Positions 1 through 11,740 are shown, counted from the first letter of the stretch. The stretch is DNA of 64,000 bases from Bettongia penicillata ogilbyi (GCA_023548195.1 JAJHZJ010000808.1:3453182-3517181); one strand, 5' to 3'. Notes: a model not told the origin generated them from the letters alone. Numbers and translations are program-made.

Positions 1-290
1 AATTAGTGTTCCAACTCTTCCACATCTCCAATATTTGTCATCTTCCTGTTTTGTTATGTTAGCCAATCTGAGATGTATGATGTGGTACCTCAGAGTTGTT
101 TTGATTTGCATTTCTCTAATCAGTAGTGATTTAGAGCATTTTTTCATATGACTATAGATAGCTTTAATTTCTTCCTCTGAAAACTGCCTGTTCACATCCT
201 TTGACCATTTGTATCAATTGGGGAATGACTTGTATTCTTTTACATTTCACTCAGTTCTCTATGTATTTTAGAAATTATGGCTTTTTAATC
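1..290 (-). repeat. Antisense L1 ORF2 3' fragment
   Basis: Read on the - strand this is the segment of marsupial-type L1 near the end of ORF2. The + strand shows blocks such as GATTTAGAGCATTTTTTCAT and AACTGCCTGTTCACATCC. A closely similar stretch lies at 18650-18980. It has no open frame and is cut by the window edge. Confidence 0.75.
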
Positions 291-559
291 CCTCCAGAGC
301 ATTCCCCCCCCCACCAGCTGTGTTTAGATTTATATTTAATTGAGAAAATAAAAGCTCTTCTTTGGAAACCTCCCTCTTTTTTCTGTTTGTGTACCTTTGA
401 AAAGCCCTTGAATTCATGTCCTCTTTTCTAGTGTCTGAAGCTTCTGAACCCTTTACCTCCCTTGAACCTGTGTAATCTTTTTCATCTTGTTTAGGTAATT
501 GTGCTTGAAATCATCCCATCTTTATAATCTTCAGTATTTCTTTATCCACTGTCTCATTC

Positions 560-1484
560 CCTGATACCCACTAATGTACTCAGGTCTCCTTCATACCAAA
601 GGAACTCTCACTGGATTGTACTATTCTTTCAAGTCTTATGCCAATTTTCCTCTTGACAGCTAAACTCCTAGAAAAAAAGTTTATACTCATTTCCTCCACT
701 TCCTTTTCTCAACTCTCATATATTTCTCATCTCTTTTTGGTTTGATGTCTGATTTCTCACTTAACTGAAAGAATTACCAGTAGTTTCTTAATGGCCAAAA
801 TGGATTGCCTTTTTTCAGTCTTCAATCTTCATGATATGTGCTGCATTTGGAGCTGTTAGTCACATCCTCTTGGATACTCTTTCCTCTTTGGATACTTGGA
901 TACTCTTTTCCTTTTTTCCTCTATTCTTGTTGGATTGGTTCTCCTCCTACCTGACTGACTGTTCATTCTCATTCTACTTTGCTAGCTCATTTCCATGTCA
1001 CATCCCCAACTATGGGTGTTCCCAAAAGCTCTGGCTCTGGACTTCCTTTCATTATTCTCCCTTTACACTTTCTTACTTCCCTCCCCCTCTTTTGATTACC
1101 ATCTCTGTACAAACTGTTTCCAGTTTTATGCGTTATGTATTCAGCTTTGTTTCTCCTGAGCTATCTCCTCAGTTTTCTATTGAGTATTGCAAATTGGTTT
1201 TCACATAGACTTGAAATTCCATCTGTCCTGGTTCTGTTTCTGACTGTCCATGCTCTTTACCACTTTCAGTTAACGGCCTTCTCACACTGAAACATTCCAG
1301 CATTCTGGTCCCCTTTTTCCGTTAGTAGGAAGCTCCCTTTTGTGTTGTTCTCCCTGCCTCTGTCATTAGAATGAAAGCTTCTTGAAGGTAGGACTCTCTT
1401 TGTGCTATATTTGTACCCCTAGCACTTGCTATTGTGTCTGAAGAATACTAAGTGCTTAATAGAATACTTGTTGACTGACATGTT
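560..1484 (+). repeat. L2 LINE remnant, sense, with decayed reverse transcriptase
   Basis: The stretch follows L2 ORF2 order: the TAAACTCCTAGA block near 660, the GGTTCTCCTCCTACC block near 940, and TGGGTGTTCCCAAAAGCTCT near 1014. After an internal deletion it ends in the L2 3' terminus, AGTGCTTAATAGAATACTTG near 1450. The 125-codon open frame at 831-1208 (SSYLTDCSFSF and similar) is a remnant of the reverse transcriptase domain, not a gene. Confidence 0.8.
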
Positions 1485-1489
1485 GAAAG

Positions 1490-2420
1490 CAGAAATCATT
1501 TTCTTTCTCCCTAAACTTAGCTCCCCTGACTTTCTCCACTTCTGTCTAGGATGTCAGCCCTTGTCATTATCTTTTACTCACACTCCTTCACTTTAAGTTC
1601 TAGACTTTGTGATTTCTGCCTCTACTCCTTGTTTTTGGTAAAGGCTGTCATTCTTATATACAAGGAGTCCCAAAAGTCTTGGTGCAGTTTAGTATTATGC
1701 ATGCAGCTTCTGGGACACCTTGTATTTAAGTCAGCTCTTTATATATCTCAGTTATCAGACCTTTATCAGAAGCTTGCTGCTTGCTTACTAACAGGGACCC
1801 CATGCATAGCTAGCTGAAGTCCTGACTTGCTTGGACTATTGAATAGCCTCTTAATTGGTCTGCTTGTCTCAGATCTCTCCTCCATTAATCCATCTTACAT
1901 ATAAACTTTAAAGTAATTTTTGTAAAGTACAAATGTAATAATTTCTTTCCCCTATTTAATAAATGCCAGTGGCTTCCTACTATTAATCTCTAAATAAAAC
2001 ATCAAATATTCTCCTGTTTGGCATTTAAAGTTCTCATCACACCCAGCCCCAATTTACCTTTTCAGCATTATTTATTATATACTTTTCCCCTCTCTACATC
2101 CTACAGTCAGATTGTTTTGTTGGTTGTTTTTCTTAGCTGACAGTCTGTCTAACCCATTGCCTTCCCCTTAGTTGTTCTCCATGCCTAGAAATGAACAGCT
2201 TCTTCACCTCTACCTCTTAAAATATTGTTTCACTAAAAACTTATCAGAAGCTACTTTCTACATGAAGCTTTTCTTGATCTTCTCTACCCTTAGTGTCATT
2301 TCAAATTTATCTTGTATATGTTTATACTTAATTTATGTATATGTTGACTCCTTGATGGTTTTGCTTTTGTCTTTGCATCCTGAGTGTCTAGTAGTAGAGT
2401 ACCTGGCACATAGTGTAGAC
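1490..2420 (+). repeat. Second L2 LINE remnant, sense, interrupted by MITE and L1 pieces
   Basis: L2 ORF2 C-terminal and 3' UTR sequence. Recognisable parts are ATAGCCTCTTAATTGGTCTG near 1844, the GCCAGTGGCTTCCTA block near 1965 and TACCTGGCACATAG near 2400. It is interrupted by a mariner-like MITE (1661-1722) and a short antisense L1 piece (about 1725-1780). A hAT-like MITE begins inside its 3' terminus at 2421. Confidence 0.75.
1661..1722. mobile_element. 62-bp mariner-like MITE with TA flanks
   Basis: Left end CAAGGAGTCCCAAAAG and the reverse complement of the right end, CAAGGTGTCCCAGAAG, match at 14 of 16 positions. TA lies directly outside both ends (1659-1660 and 1723-1724), the target duplication of Tc1/mariner elements. 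The TCCCAAAAGTCTTGGTGCAG core resembles the termini of a mariner MITE family common in marsupials. A related half-element is near 8350-8395. It encodes nothing. Confidence 0.7.
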
Positions 2421-2588
2421 CAGCAGTGGGGAACCTGCTGCCTCCAGGCCACATGGGACCCTCAATTGCAGCCGTTTGAATGAATCCAATCTTCAGAGAA
2501 CAAATTCCTTAATAAAAGGATTTGTAAAACTTGGACTTAATCAAAAGACTACACCAGAGGACCTAGAAGCTGCAGATTCCCTACCCTG
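2421..2588. mobile_element. hAT-like foldback MITE
   Basis: The left part (CAGCAGTGGGGAACCTGCTG) and the inverted right part (GGACCTAGAAGCTGCAGATT and following) form an imperfect palindrome enclosing GAATGAATCC and its mate GGACTTAATC. Flanking octamers at 2413-2420 and 2589-2596 agree at 5 of 8 positions, a weak trace of the 8-bp hAT duplication. It is non-coding. Confidence 0.6.
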
Positions 2589-2949
2589 ATCTAGATTCCC
2601 TACCCTTATTTAAAAAATGCATTCTTAAAATTCTCATTATTCTTAACATGACAAACACCAGGAAATATTAGCATTTTTCTAAACAGAAAAAGGATTGATT
2701 ATACATGAAACCTCACATTTCATTGCATAAAACATAGTTTAAAATTTTTTTCAACATTATTTTCAGAGCTGTATCAATTGTCTGTTTCCTTCTGAACATC
2801 CTTTTTTATGATCTGTGCACTTTAAACAATAACAAAATTATTCTTAATTTAATATGTAAGGACAAAACATTTCTACATACAAAGTTAAAACAAAAAAAGA
2901 GGCTTGTTTGTGAAGATATATGTCCCTAATCTGTACAGCTTGCATTTTT
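2589..2949. other. Unassigned AT-rich intronic sequence
   Basis: No open frame or repeat signature that I recognise. A second TTCCCTACCC near 2596 repeats the end of the preceding MITE. Confidence 0.4.
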
Positions 2950-5900
2950 TTTTGGTATATGTATTTCAACCTTTTACTTTATTTTTAAATTTTTTATTTA
3001 TATATTTTGTTTTTACATACTCTAAATTTCCCCAGCATCTCTTCCCCTTTCCCATAGAGCCATCTCTTACAACAAAAAATGAACAAGTTCTTTAAAAGCT
3101 GTTCTTTGTCTATACTCCTTTCTGCTCCCTTTTGTATATTTTAAAAAATTCTTCAGTGACCTCTTCCTCCTCTTCCTATTCTTTTTCCTTCCTTTTTTTC
3201 TGGAGGGGAGGTAAACCCCATTGCTGACTGCCCTTCTTTTTATCAAATAAGCATAGTGGAGCAAAATATATCTATACTTTACCCATATCTAAAAATAGAT
3301 TTTAAATTCTTTACCTTTAGTCTGTAACCTTCCTCATCAGTCTTCTTGTAGTCGTGACTGTCGGGTATTGGATTGATCAGTGTTCTTAAGTCTTTAAAAG
3401 TTGTCTTTTTTTACATTATAGTTGAGGTATGTAAAAATTGCTCATCTGATTCCGCTTATTTCACTCTGTATGAGTTTATACCAGTTTTCCCAAGTTTCTC
3501 TGAAACCATACTTTTTATTATTTCTTACCAAGCACAATAATATTGTTACTCTATGTATACCATAATTTGTTCAAGCTTGCCATAGTTGAGCATCTCCTTT
3601 GTTTCTAGTTCTTTGCTATGGCATAAAGATCTACTTTATATATTTTTGAACTTTTTTCTCCCTCTTTCTTTGATTATCTGGGGTTATAAACCCAATAATG
3701 GTATTGCTTAATCCAAGAATATGCCTAGTTTAGTAATTTTTTAGGCCTAGTTTCAAGTTGTTTATACCAACAGTTCATTATCGCTCTTCTCTTTCCCTAG
3801 CTCCAAAAATGGCTGTTTCCCTTTTTGGGGTCATCTTTGCCAATCAGATGGACATGGGCAGAAAACTCCGTTTCTTTAATTTATATTTTTCTTATAATTA
3901 GTGATTTGCAGCATTTTTTCAGATGGCTGTTGATGGCTTGGGTTTTCTCGATTAGGAACTACACATTCAGATCCTTTGACAATATGTCTGCTGGGGAATG
4001 GCTGTTCTTATAAATGAGGTATCCCAAAGGTGTTATTGTAGCTGTGTAGTTTATTATATTTAACCTCAGGCTTTTGAGACTTCCTAATATTTAAATTGGT
4101 TCTTTATATATCTCAGATAGCAGAACTTTATCAGAAACTTTTTTGCAAAGATTTTTTAAAAACCAATTAACACTTTCCTTTTTAATCTTAGCAGCATTAG
4201 TTTTGTTTGTGCAAAATTCTTTCAATTTTATTTCATCAAATTTATCCATCAGTCCTCTCTATCCCTTATCTAATAACAAACTTTTCTCCTCTCCATAGGT
4301 GGGAAAGCTATTTTGTTTTTTGTTCCTTTAATTTATTATATAATCATTATTATGTAACCGTTTGGATCTTATTGTGGTGTAGCATGGCATCTTGGTCTAA
4401 AATGTAATTTCTACCAGGCAACTTTTCAGTTTTCTCACCAGATTTTGTTGAAATGAATCCTTCCTTACCTCATTAGTTGGAGAATTGGGATTATTCAACA
4501 CTATACCGCTATATTTATTTATTTCTATATGTTACGGACCTAATTGATTCCATCATTTTCTTTTCCATTTTTTACTCAGTGCCAGATTGCTTTGATGGTT
4601 ACTGCTTTGCAGTGTAGTTTGAGATGTGGCACTGCCTAGGCCTTCCTTCCTTGCCTTTTTTTTTTTTTTCATTATTTCCCTTGAGAATCTTTACCGTTTT
4701 CTTCCTCCAGAAGAATTTTGTTAGTTTTTTCTTGATGCATAAAATAATCCTTTGACAATTTGCTGAATAAGTAAATTAATTTAGTTAGTATTATCATTTT
4801 TATTACATTGACATGTTCCATATGTCAACAGTTAATCTCTTATTTAGGTCTGTCTTTATTTCTGTGAAGAGTGTTTTGTAGTTCTGTGTGTTTGTGTGTC
4901 TGTGTGTGCATGTACGTGCATGTGCACATGTGGCAGTGTATATCTATCTTATCTATCTATTTACATAGATAGTATCTCTTGGTAGGTTTTCTTCCACATA
5001 TTTTATACATTTTCTGGTTGAGTGGAATTTTGCCTTATATCTCTTCCTGCTGACTTTTGTTGATGTAGAACTACCAGTGGTTTGTGTGGATTTATTTTGT
5101 ATCTGATATTTTGCTTGTTATTGCTTGAATTAAGTTTTTGGCCAACTCTCAGGGCTCTTGCACCTATCATCATATTTTTTGCCAAAAGGAATAATTTTGT
5201 TTTTTCTTTCTTTGTTTTGTACTTATTCCCTCAATTGCTTTTTCTTGTCTTATAAAGTTACCATTTCTAGCATTATTAAATAATAATGTTGATAATGGAC
5301 ATCTTTCCCTCTGATCTTATTGGAAAGTCTTCTAGATATCCCTGTTACATGAAATGCTGTTCTTGGTTTTAGATAGATGCTGTTTATCATAATTGAGAAA
5401 AGTGTCATCCCTATACTTTTTAGTGTTTTTAGCAGGAATGGGATTATAATTTGTTAAAAGCTTGTTTTCTGCAGCTATTGGTAAAATTATGTGATTTTGG
5501 TAGTTTTTGTTAATGTGGTCTACTTTGTTATAGCCTTTCCAACATTGAATCCATCCTGTATTTCTGGTATAAATCCCTCCTCCCCTCATCATAACTTAAA
5601 ATCTTTATACTCTTACTAATATTCAACATTTTTGTGCCAGTATTCATTGGAGATAGCGTATGTATAAGGTTTTCTTTTTCTGATTTGTCTCTCCCTGGTT
5701 TATGTATTGAGATATAAGGAATTTTCATCACTATCATTATTCCTTCTCCTTTCTTTTCACCCCCTCAATTGAAAGAACTCTCTTTTCCTACAAATAAGCA
5801 GAGGCAAATAAACCAATACATATTTCAGTTAAGTTGGACAATATATGTGTCATTACCTCTAGTTCATCACTCGAGATGGGAAGCATTTTGGATCCTCAAA

Positions 5901-6110
5901 TTGTGATTGGTCATTACATTTATCAGAGTTCTTTCAAAATTGTTTTTCTTTTCAAGTATGGTGGTCATTGTATAAATTTTTCTTTTGATTCTGCTTACTT
6001 TTAATGCTTTTTTATTGATTGTACCATCTTTTCTGTTGATAATTTTCTCTTTGATCTTTACACTAATTTTCTTGGAAAAGTATTTTTTAATAACATTACT
6101 CATCATAAGC
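2950..6110 (-). repeat. Field of decayed antisense L1 sequence
   Basis: On the - strand the order runs from L1 3'-end material (about 2950-3650) through ORF2 C-terminal and middle segments (3650-5740) to less certain L1-like sequence (5740-6110). Markers on the + strand include ATTTGCAGCATTTTTTCAGA near 3903, ATATCTCAGATAGCAGAAC near 4109 and CCTTTCCAACATTGAATCC near 5536. It is full of frame breaks. At least two insertions may be merged here. A (TG)n-like run lies at about 4886-4915. Confidence 0.65.
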
Positions 6111-6227
6111 CTCTTTGCATTGCATTACCACCCTTTGGTGACTGGAACTTTAAATCTTTAGATGTAGTTTCTATGACTGAGGGCCACACATCATCACTGG
6201 GTATATATCAGTGTTGAAAAGATGAGC

Positions 6228-6345
6228 CTTGAGAAGTTATGTGGTATAGTGGAAGATGATCTCAAAGACAAGAAGACCTGGGTTCAAGTTCTGTCTGTGT
6301 CATACCCTGGGACTTTGGGATTCTGAGAAAATCACTTAAACTGTA
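6228..6345 (+). repeat. tRNA-headed SINE fragment, sense
   Basis: The sequence resembles the SINE head: GTGGTATAGTGGAAGATGAT, then GACCTGGGTTCAAGTTCTG (decayed B box) and ATCACTTAAAC. It is truncated at the 3' end. It is a SINE remnant, not a functional tRNA. Confidence 0.55.
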
Positions 6346-6416
6346 GGTAACTACCTTAAGAATATAAGTTGCAAAAGAATTAGTTGGCAGTTTGCATTGA
6401 CAGAAAGGAATTTTCT

Positions 6417-6617
6417 TTACTGGGCATTCTGTACAGCAAAGGCATCATAAATTAGATCATATTCAGGGAGAAGCTCTGCATGTTTAAAAACACTGCATCT
6501 TCCCAAATACAGTCCAGTCTTACTGTCATCAGCATTCAGTTCTTGGGCCAGTTCATTGTCTGTTTGCTGTGTCTGAATGAGATAGTGAAGGTTTGGACCA
6601 GAACAATTGGCTACCAA
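6417..6617 (-). pseudogene. Unrecognised 66-codon antisense open frame, possible gene relic
   Basis: The frame reads MVANCSGPNLHYLIQ at the start and LPEYDLIYDAFAVQNAQ at its end, before TAA. Its composition (mixed charged and polar residues, no low-complexity bias, higher GC than the surrounding intron) looks more protein-like than chance frames nearby. It lies between two SINE fragments and is not a repeat I know. I cannot name a family. It could be a fragment of a processed pseudogene, an old exon, or chance. Confidence 0.25.
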
Positions 6618-6649
6618 TATAGGTGAATGTTATAGGAGGAAGAGAGATG

Positions 6650-6935
6650 GGAACAAGCATTAAGCACCTACTCTGTGCCAGATAGTGTGCTAAGTTCTTC
6701 TCAAATATCACCTCATTTGTTCCTTAAAACAACCCTAGATTTAAAAAGAAACAACAATTCTGTATGGTAGGTGTTATTATTATAATATCCTCATTTTACA
6801 GTTGAGGAAACTGAGGCAAACAGATTAAGTGACTTGCCCATGGTCACACGACTGGTTAAGTGTCTGAGGCTGAATAAGAGCTCAGGTCTTCATGACTCCA
6901 GGGCTAGTGCTCTATTCGCTGTGCCGCAATGGAAA
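6650..6935 (-). repeat. SINE (MIR/CORE or marsupial tRNA-SINE type), antisense
   Basis: The + strand reads CACCTACTCTGTGCCAG, TTTTACAGTTGAGGAAACTG, GTGACTTGCCCATGGTCACA and ends with GTGCTCTATTCGCTGTGCC. This is the standard reverse-complement order, ending in the tRNA-like head. It is nearly full length. Confidence 0.75.
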
Positions 6936-7440
6936 TTCTTCATTTACAGATCTCATGTCATGGGGCTTGATATAATAGGCACAATGTCATAAAAAATGAA
7001 AGCATCTGGAGAAACTTAGTCATCTATAGAGAATCTCTATGGCAAGAGGAGACATCTTTTACGTGCTTACTTTTCCCTTCTTAACCTTGCTTAAGATCTT
7101 TCTGTTGCTGCATCTTACAAAGTCTTATGAATTTGATCTGTGCGTCAGTGACACTGTTGACAAAGAGGCTTTTTGGCAGCATTTATTCAGACAACAGAAA
7201 GCAAGCACAGGGCCTTATGTTTTCTGTACCTGTTGTACATTTGAAAAGGTATGTTCTGCTGTGGATGTTATTTGGAGAGCTTTTTTTCTACCTTCATCAG
7301 AGTTGACCTCTTTGGATATAGGTTATTCTCAGATTCTGTATGAATATGAAAATGTTTATGGAGTTGTATTTATTCTCTTGTTTACCCTTTTTTTCTGTAA
7401 TAATCTGGTCCAGGGTTTTTTCCCAAGCATCTACAACCTT
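6936..7440 (+). other. Unassigned stretch with a 143-codon open frame and a donor-like site
   Basis: An open frame runs 7039-7470. Its middle (DKEAFWQHLFRQQK, GPYVFCTCCTFEK) is followed at 7246-7248 by AAG|GTATGT, a good donor match. The second half is hydrophobic and runs into L2 sequence from about 7440, so the whole frame is not one protein. It could be a cryptic exon or relic, but no acceptor stands out and I recognise no domain. Confidence 0.2.
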
Positions 7441-7976
7441 TTCCTGTTAGTTCCATTACCTTGTTTCTAGTTCTTTGCTCCCTCATTATCTTTGCTAACC
7501 TCTTCCTAATTTTCCTATTAATGTAGAAAATCCAGCCTTGCAGCCTAGGTTATTCTCAACTCACTTTTTCATCTCATAACCAACCTTTTGCTGAGGATTG
7601 TCAATTTTACCTTTGTAACATCTTTCTCATATTGCCCTTACTCTCCCCTAACACTTCTAGCACTCTGTTCTGGGACAGAATAATTCCCAGTCTGGATTAT
7701 TTCTAGAAAGTCCAGTCTTAACTTGTATAGAACTCCTTGTCTATTCTAGAAACCAACCTGATAGCCCTCTCTTCCTTCTCTTCTCATAAATCTTCAGTGC
7801 TTTAAGGACGATCCTTGCCCTATCTTACTACTCTCTCCCTCTGTTCTATATTCTAGCAAAACTGGAAAATTTTCTTTCCCTCCAAACATGAATAGTATTG
7901 TTATGTCATAGTTTACATATTCCCTTTGCTTTTTATTCTCCCCTCCCCCTATTGAGTCATTACGGATACTTTAAGG
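7440..7976 (+). repeat. L2 LINE remnant, sense
   Basis: Matches the L2 ORF2 C-terminal order with blocks such as TGTCAATTTTACCTTTGTAACATC (7597-7620) and CACTTCTAGCACTCTG near 7650. It has no intact frame. A hAT-like MITE follows directly. Confidence 0.65.
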
Positions 7977-8156
7977 CAGGGGTTCTTAACCTTTTTGTGT
8001 GCATCATGGACCCCTTGTGCACTCTGGTATAATGTAATGGAACTCCTCTCAGAATAATATTAAATTTAATAAAGTGAAATATATAGAACTATTATAATGA
8101 ACTACAATTTTCAAAATATTTAGGAAACAAGTTCATGGACCCTAGGTTAAGAACTA
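7977..8156. mobile_element. hAT-like MITE with 8-bp duplication
   Basis: The left end CAGGGGTTCTTAACC is inverted in the right end GGTTAAGAACTA. ATCATGGACCCC near the left end is mirrored by TTCATGGACCCT at the right. Flanking octamers CTTTAAGG (7969-7976) and CTTTAAAG (8157-8164) agree at 7 of 8 positions, as expected for a hAT duplication. A relative lies at 38229-38431. It is non-coding. Confidence 0.7.
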
Positions 8157-8344
8157 CTTTAAAGACTAATTCAAATGGTATAGTCAAGAAGCCTTACTAA
8201 TTCCTTTGGTTAGTATTAGCCTTTCCTTTTATATCTCACATAACATTTTCTACTATAACATACGCTATATAACTGTATCATAGCTTTTGTATACATTATA
8301 TGCCTCTACTAGATTCTAAACTCTGCTAGGACAGAATGACTCTT

Positions 8345-8420
8345 ATTTAAACTGTGTAAGTGGTGCCCCAAAAATCTTAGTGCAGTTTTAAACTGTTAGT
8401 GGTTGTATAAAATGTTCTAT
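8345..8420. mobile_element. Half of a mariner-like MITE
   Basis: GTGCCCCAAAAATCTTAGTG and CAGTTTTAAACTG resemble the terminus seen at 1661-1722. No convincing opposite end is found. Confidence 0.4.
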
Positions 8421-9080
8421 TTATAATTCACCTGCCCATCCTTTAAAGACCAACTAATACAGTTCCCTCCTTCATGCCCTCTATCTATTATACTCCTTCT
8501 AACTGCTCTAAAAATGAGAAAGTTCTTACGAGTTACAAGTATCAACTTCCCATGTAGGAGTGTAAACAGTTTAACTTGATTTCCCTTTTCTATTTACCTT
8601 TTTATGCTTCTCTTAAATCTTGTATTTGAAAGTCAAATTTTCTATTCAGCTCTGATTTTTTCACCAAGAATGAATGCTTTATAGTTCTTTATTGCATTGA
8701 ATGTTCTTTTTTTTTCTTGAAGAATTATATTCATTTTTGCTGGATAAGTGATTCTTGGTTGTAATCCTAATTCCTTTGCCTTAAATTTTTTTTATGTCCC
8801 ATATAAAAATTCATAGTAAGCATTTATTGCTTTAACAAAAGTGAAAGAACTTCTCCCCCTAAGAACTTAAACATTCAGTTGATGGAAAGACCATGTGTAC
8901 ATTTAAGTACAAAGTCAGACTTTAAGTAAAAAAAAAATGAAGAAATCCCTGCTTTCAAGGGGCTTACATTTGCAGTAATAGTAATTCACTTTTGTTAAAC
9001 ACTTTGTGCAAAGGCAAACAATGAAGCAGTCTTTACCCTCACTGAATTTTCATTTTATTAACAAACAACATGTACATGGT
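8421..9080. other. Mixed intronic sequence with short LINE-like pieces
   Basis: The stretch 8440-8560 resembles L2 in the sense direction. 8880-9000 contains antisense L2-like text (GGGGCTTACATTTGCAG). The remainder is AT-rich and unassigned. Confidence 0.35.
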
Positions 9081-9086
9081 TAAGAA

Positions 9087-9215
9087 AATATCATTTAGCA
9101 TTTATTAATCTCCTACCATGTGTCAGGCACTTTGAAGCTGTAGAGATGCAAAGAAAAGTAACATGGCCTGCTTTGAGGAGCTTACAGTCAGAAGGGGAGA
9201 GCGAGTGGAGTAAGG
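9087..9215 (-). repeat. L2 3' end, antisense
   Basis: TAGCATTTATTAATCTCCTA, CATGTGTCAGGCACTTTGAAG and GAGGAGCTTACAGTC follow the reverse complement of the L2 3' terminus, starting from the conserved end. Confidence 0.65.
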
Positions 9216-10925
9216 AGGAGAAGGAAGGAGGATTAAGGGAGAAGAGTTAAAGGATGTTTGAGGAATGACCTGACTTTCATGATGTATGATAGGACCTTTT
9301 ATTTCTTCTTTTCTTATTTTTCTCTTTCGAGCTTCATCCTATGTTTTGTCCATATTGTATTAATAAGGAAAAAATTGTAATTGAAAGACTGAAGGCTAAG
9401 ACATACAAATTAGAGATTCTAAGTGTTTTACTAGGCTTCCTGTTTATTTTGTGATGAGAAATGATGAAATGGATGTTCTAAATAAAGTCTTATTATTCCC
9501 AAAGTTCAACTTTAGCGAACTCCTCTGGGTATCCTCCTTGTTTTGTTATTGTGGAGTTTTGTTATAATGAATATGTTGCTAAAAACCATGATTCTGGAAG
9601 ACCTAAGACGAAGCACACTTGTCATTTTCTGGCAAGTGATGGATTTAAAATGCAGAATGTGCCACATATTTCTGGACATGGCTAGTGGAGGAATTCTGCT
9701 TCATTTCACTATTCATGTTTGTTATGCAGATCTTTTTTTTGTTGTTCATTTGGTAGTGAAAGGAGTAGGAGAGAAAGTAGATGCTTATTAATTGGAAATA
9801 ATATTTTGAAAAAGAAAATTAAAAGAAAAATAAAAGTCATGCACTTAGTTTGCAGAACCTGGAGATGGAAATGAAGCCTTATGAAGTAAAATAATGAAAA
9901 ATGTTCTGAATTTGTTGGGAGAGGTTTCATGTATTTCCAGTTCCATTTCTGTCTTGACAGTAACTAGATCTTGATTTGGGATTCTGTTTATTTTCTCCCA
10001 GTGAAGAATGATTGGGGTGTTTGAAATGAGGCTGGAGAGTAAGAAATTGCTTTCATGATGAAAAAATAGCTAACATGTAGAGGGGATCAACAGTCAAGCT
10101 TTTTCTCTTTCTCTGCTTGTTTTTCAAACTACTGATCAACAAAACTATTCATATAGGAGGGAAATAGCTTTTTTTGTCCAGAAAGTTCTTTGTTAATAGT
10201 CAGTAAATATTTGTGAGATTATTTATAATCTGATTTCTGTTTTTATAAGTCATTCTCCAAAGCTATAGCTGCATTGTGATATTTCTTTACAATGCATACT
10301 GGCATGATTATTGTCAGTGGGATGGGTTCTCTGTGGCTGTCACACTTTGATTCTTGATGTCTTTTTGCACTTTCACCCATATTAAAACTGTCACCCAACA
10401 TTTTACGAACCAGAAAACTCTGTTTACAAGCCAGCATTTATAATCCATGGGTAAAAAGGTAGAAACTAGCTGAAGCTAACTGTAATATAGCAGGGGCATA
10501 TCATTATGATTGGAGTTGTTTTTTTACTGTTCCTGCTATTTTAGAGGAAAATATTCTGTTTTAAGCTTTGTAGGGCTTTTGAATATTATTATTTATAGGT
10601 ATAAATCACTATCCTCAATATTGTAAGTTTTAGGAAGACTGAGTAATAGCTGTGGATATTTCCATCTTGAATAATATTAAATCAGTAAGTAATCAGCTAT
10701 TATCTTTGACTCCCCCTTACTTCATCTTTTGACTTTGTCTATTCTAACTTTGAGTAATATAGATTACTTTGAGTAATATAGAAAGCACTTAATAAGTGCT
10801 TTCCTTCTCATTCTACTTCTTAAATTCTAAGTGATTTTGAAAGGGTACCTGAGAAAAAGTAAATGGAAACAGAGAAAGAAAAAGCCTCTGGCAAACTTCA
10901 TTTTGGCTAAATTCCCAAATTAAGA
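9216..10925. other. Mostly unique intronic sequence
   Basis: No repeat family is evident. Short open frames at 9543-9791 (+) and 10243-10437 (-, MLACKQSFLVRKMLGDSF...) have no recognisable domain. The latter is free of low complexity and could be checked for conservation. Confidence 0.4.
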
Positions 10926-11740
10926 TTATCATTCCATGAGTATTCACCTAAGGGCTTACTGTGTACTTTGGGCTGCATATGAAGACAAAAGTTGAAGTGG
11001 CCCCTACTCTCTAGGAGCCCAGGGGAAACAGTACATAATCAATTTAAATAATAAACACAAAAGTATTTTTTTGTTTGTTTAAGAGGAAATCCTGTCATTT
11101 GTGGGGAGAATCAGGAAAAGCATTGATCCTTTTAGAGGAGGTGAAACTAGGGCCTAGTTACTAGGCTCTTCTTAAGAGCAGAAGTTAGGAGGGAGTGTAT
11201 TCCTGGTCTTAAGGCAAAGAGGTGGAGGTGAAGAGATGGGATGTTCTGTGTTGTGTGTAGAACAGCAAGCAGGTCATTTTGACTGGAGCATCTAGAGTAA
11301 ATGAAGTGGAGTGATGCATAGTAAGTTAGAAGTGAAGATTAGAAACAATTGTAAATTAATTTGAATCACAGAAATTTCTATTTTATCCTAGAGTTAATAG
11401 GGAACCACTGCAGCATTTGGAGTAGGCAGGTAACATGGTTAGACTTTTGCTTTAGGAATAACTGGGGGATGGATTGGAGAGAGGAGGACTTGAGATAGTA
11501 AGAAAAATTAGAAAGTTTTTCCTGTGGTCTAGGTATGAAGCCATTAGGTCTTGAATTGGTGGAAGGATGCAAGACATGTCAAAGTAGAATTGGTAAGACT
11601 GAAGAGTCCAACTCCTCTCTGAAGTTGTGAAGCTGGGTTACTAGAAAGACAGTGGAAATAAGAAGAGTGGTAAGTTTTGGGTCAGAGATGAGTTCTTTTT
11701 TTGAATGTGTTGAATTTGAGTTGCTTATTGCACATCTGTT
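10926..11740 (-). repeat. L2 LINE remnant, antisense, long
   Basis: From the L2 3' terminus (CTAAGGGCTTACTGTGTAC near 10948) the order continues through ATTTTATCCTAGAGTTAATAG (about 11380), GGGAACCACTGCAGCATTTG and GATGGATTGGAGAGAGGAGG (about 11468). This is the reverse complement of the L2 3' UTR and end of ORF2. No frame is intact. Confidence 0.7.

Noticed and set aside
831..1208. 125-codon + strand open frame as a gene
   Set aside because: Its DNA follows L2 reverse transcriptase order and is flanked by other L2 blocks, so it is a LINE relic.
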